Below, in pieces: positions 61,884-64,000 of a DNA stretch of 64,000 nt (its first letter is position 1; every line of letters starts with the position of its first letter). The translations under genes and the position numbers were made by a program. The stretch is from Flexistipes sinusarabici DSM 4947 (GTDB taxonomy: Bacteria > Chrysiogenota > Deferribacteres > Deferribacterales > Flexistipitaceae): NCBI RefSeq assembly GCF_000218625.1, contig NC_015672.1, positions 434,001 through 498,000 of the forward strand. The letters are read 5' to 3'. The notes under the pieces are model-generated. The model was given only the letters and a program-made list of their open reading frames with translations. It had not been told where the DNA came from and made no database searches.

Positions 61884-62708
61884 ATGGGTGTTAAAAAATA
61901 TAAACCAACGTCACCTGGTGTCAGGTTCAGAACGAATGATGATTATTCCAATGTAACTGCTGAGAAGCCTGAAAAGTCATTGGTCAAACCTCTGGCTAAA
62001 AAAGGCGGAAGAAACAGTTACGGAAGGATTACCGTCAGGCATAAAGGCGGTGGAAACAAGAGGCTTTACAGAGTAATTGACTTTAAGAGGAACAAAATTG
62101 ATGTTCCCGGTGTCGTTAAAACAATAGAATATGATCCTAACAGAAGTGCAAGGATTGCACTGATCGTGTATGCTGATGGAGAAAAAAGATATATTCTTGC
62201 TCCTATCGGGCTGAAAGTGGGCGATCATGTTTTAAGTGGTAAGGATGCCGACATAAAGCCCGGCAACTCACTGCTGCTGAAAGAAATCCCCGTTGGGACA
62301 GTGTTACACAATGTGGAACTCAGGCCTGGTAAAGGTGGCCAGCTGGCAAGGTCTGCCGGTACATACTCCCAGCTTCTTTCAAAGGAGAAAGGGTATTGCC
62401 ACGTAAGACTGCCTTCCGGTGAAATAAGGCTGGTAAATGCCGAATGCAGGGCAACAGTCGGCCAGGTTAGCAATCCTGAACATGAAAATCTGTCTGTTGG
62501 TAAAGCCGGTAAGAACAGATGGTTTGGAATACGCCCAAGTGTACGCGGCGTTGCCATGAACCCGATAGACCATCCTCACGGTGGTGGTGAAGGCAGAACA
62601 AGCGGCGGCAGGCACCCTGTTACGCCATGGGGTAAACCAACCAAGGGTTATAAAACTAGAAAGAGTAACAAGCCGACAAATAAATATATTATTTCAAGGC
62701 GTAGATAA
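61884..62708 (+). CDS. rplB: 50S ribosomal protein L2
   Basis: A 274-residue protein essential for peptidyl transfer and subunit association. The C-terminal [17 protein letters not shown] motif with the conserved His is present. Follows rplW by 12 bases. Confidence 0.97.
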   Translation: MGVKKYKPTSPGVRFRTNDDYSNVTAEKPEKSLVKPLAKKGGRNSYGRITVRHKGGGNKRLYRVIDFKRNKIDVPGVVKTIEYDPNRSARIALIVYADGEKRYILAPIGLKVGDHVLSGKDADIKPGNSLLLKEIPVGTVLHNVELRPGKGGQLARSAGTYSQLLSKEKGYCHVRLPSGEIRLVNAECRATVGQVSNPEHENLSVGKAGKNRWFGIRPSVRGVAMNPIDHPHGGGEGRTSGGRHPVTPWGKPTKGYKTRKSNKPTNKYIISRRR

Positions 62709-62719
62709 AGGAGGATAAC

Positions 62720-62998
62720 GTGCCGAGATCCCTCAAAAAAGGACCGTTTATAGATGATCATTTGCTGGATAAAGTAAATGCAGCAAAAGAGAAAGGGGAT
62801 AAGAAGGTCATTAAAACCTGGTCAAGAAGAAGTACGATTCTGCCTGAAATGGTGGGTTTGACATTTGCTGTACATAATGGTAACAAATTTATCCCTGTTT
62901 ATGTAACTGAAAACATGGTCGGTCACAAGCTCGGTGAGTTTGCTTTGACGCGTACGTTTCGCGGCCATAAAAAAGACGATAAAAAAGTTAAGAGATAG
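62720..62998 (+). CDS. rpsS: 30S ribosomal protein S19
   Basis: A 92-residue head protein. [15 protein letters not shown] and [17 protein letters not shown] are typical. GTG start after AAGGAGG. Confidence 0.97.
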   Translation: MPRSLKKGPFIDDHLLDKVNAAKEKGDKKVIKTWSRRSTILPEMVGLTFAVHNGNKFIPVYVTENMVGHKLGEFALTRTFRGHKKDDKKVKR

Positions 62999-63009
62999 GT
63001 GGGATGATC

Positions 63010-63342
63010 ATGGATGTTCAAGCTAAAGGAAGGTATGTAAGAGTATCTCCCAGAAAAGCTCGTCTCGTAGCTGACTTAGTAAGAGGCAAAAGCGCAGAAG
63101 CCGCGATAGATATTCTTAATTTTACTCCTAAGAAAGCGGCAAAAGATATTACGAAGGTTATCAAATCTGCGGTTTCAAACGCTGAAGAAAATCATGGCGT
63201 GAGAGATGTTTCCGGATTGAAGATAAAGGAAATCAAAGTTGACGGCGGTCCTATTCTGAAAAGATATATGCCGAGAGCCTATGGCCGTGCGACTATGATA
63301 CGCAAAAGGACCAGTCACATAACAGTTGTTTTGTCGGAATAG
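63010..63342 (+). CDS. rplV: 50S ribosomal protein L22
   Basis: A 110-residue tunnel protein with [20 protein letters not shown] and the beta-hairpin region ending in [11 protein letters not shown]. Two in-frame ATGs (63004, 63010); the second has the ribosome binding site AGGTGGG at better spacing. Confidence 0.95.
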   Translation: MDVQAKGRYVRVSPRKARLVADLVRGKSAEAAIDILNFTPKKAAKDITKVIKSAVSNAEENHGVRDVSGLKIKEIKVDGGPILKRYMPRAYGRATMIRKRTSHITVVLSE

Positions 63343-63355
63343 TGGAGGTGAAATA

Positions 63356-64000
63356 GTGGGGCAAAAAGTACATCCTGTGGGAATTCGGATTGGAGTTAAT
63401 AAAAACTGGAAGTCCGTTTGGTATGCAGGTAAAAGAGAATACAGAAAAAATCTTATGGAAGATCTGAAAATCAGAGATTTTCTTAAAAAAAGGCTGAAAC
63501 AGGCCGGAGTGTCTTCAGTTGATATAGAAAGGATGGGCTCTAAACTTAAAATAACCCTCAATACAAGCAGACCCGGGATTGTTATAGGCAAGAAAGGGGC
63601 TGAGATAGAGAAACTGAAAAAAGAGCTCAATAAGTTTACTGCTGCTGATGTACAAGTTGGTATCAGGGAAATTAAAAAACCTGAAACCGATGCACAATTA
63701 ATCGCTGACAACATAGGTTTCCAGTTGATCAGAAGGGTTGCCTTCCGTAGGGCAATGAAAAAGGCCGTACTACAGGCTATGAAGGCCGGAGCTCAGGGGA
63801 TAAAAGTGATGTCATCCGGGCGACTTGCCGGTTCCGATATGGCGAGAACCGAATGGTACATAAGAGGCAGAGTTCCTCTTCAAACCCTGAGAGCAGATAT
63901 TGAATACGGTTATTCCGAAGCCTTGACCACATATGGGATAATCGGTGTTAAGGTTTGGCTTTTTAAAGGTGAAATAATTGAAGCTAAGAATAATAGTAGT
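63356..64000 (+). CDS. rpsC: 30S ribosomal protein S3 (cut by window end)
   Basis: The first 215 codons of S3, from a GTG preceded by TGGAGGTG. It begins [16 protein letters not shown] and has the KH-domain [20 protein letters not shown]. Near full length; only the extreme C-terminus is missing at 64000. Confidence 0.95.
   Translation, partial: MGQKVHPVGIRIGVNKNWKSVWYAGKREYRKNLMEDLKIRDFLKKRLKQAGVSSVDIERMGSKLKITLNTSRPGIVIGKKGAEIEKLKKELNKFTAADVQVGIREIKKPETDAQLIADNIGFQLIRRVAFRRAMKKAVLQAMKAGAQGIKVMSSGRLAGSDMARTEWYIRGRVPLQTLRADIEYGYSEALTTYGIIGVKVWLFKGEIIEAKNNSS

Overview
The window is a low-GC bacterial chromosome segment. The cytochrome bd genes, SfrAB-like flavoenzyme pair, lone LigD polymerase domain and joined tuf/secE/nusG/rpl/rpo/str/S10 gene order suggest an anaerobic or microaerophilic diderm. 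My best guess is the Deferribacterota (something like Flexistipes); this is inference from protein character, not a database match.

Layout. 1-3600: cydAB and a small membrane protein. 3661-18049: a 14.3 kb integrative island in a tRNA-Leu(UAA) gene. It is bounded by a 62-bp duplication of the tRNA 3' part (3689-3750 and 17988-18049), has repeated TGGATACA integrase-arm-like sites at both ends, and a tyrosine integrase and small excisionase-like gene at its right end. It carries a type II restriction-modification pair (TdeIII-like), an HD-domain protein with a likely repressor and operator, and then a run of integron-type gene cassettes. At least four attC-like sites (9789-9848, 10702-10763, 12532-12593, 13223-13288) separate cassettes that encode a DUF4145-like protein, two unrecognised proteins of unusually high GC, and a two-gene unit (4-TM membrane protein plus metallo-beta-lactamase-fold hydrolase). 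No integron integrase is present, so this is a cassette cluster without IntI inside a tRNA island.

18050-24960: a LigD-type primase-polymerase plus Fpg-type glycosylase pair, a 290-bp MITE with 9-bp target duplication, and an SfrAB/NuoG-like NAD(P)H oxidoreductase pair. 25023-29529: a frameshifted IS5-family element, then adenine deaminase and a purine permease on the minus strand.

29640-36150: a repeat- and IS-rich zone. It has 48-bp minisatellites, heptamer repeats, an IS110-family element followed by a strongly structured region (bridge-RNA candidate), an orphan attC with a DUF2628 cassette gene, a RHH/MazF toxin-antitoxin pair whose toxin is broken at an A8 run, and an IS1380-family element. 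Two ~330-350 bp copies of the DNA upstream of polA flank this zone.

36175-42600: polA (no proofreading domain), a DUF484/degenerate GGDEF protein, hisD and an MltD-like LysM transglycosylase. 42715-64000: tRNA-Thr-Tyr-Gly-Thr, tuf, rpmG, tRNA-Trp, secE, nusG, rplKAJL, rpoBC, then rpsL, rpsG, fusA, a second identical tuf, and rpsJ-rplCDWB-rpsS-rplV-rpsC (cut by the window end). Together these form the core transcription and translation cluster.
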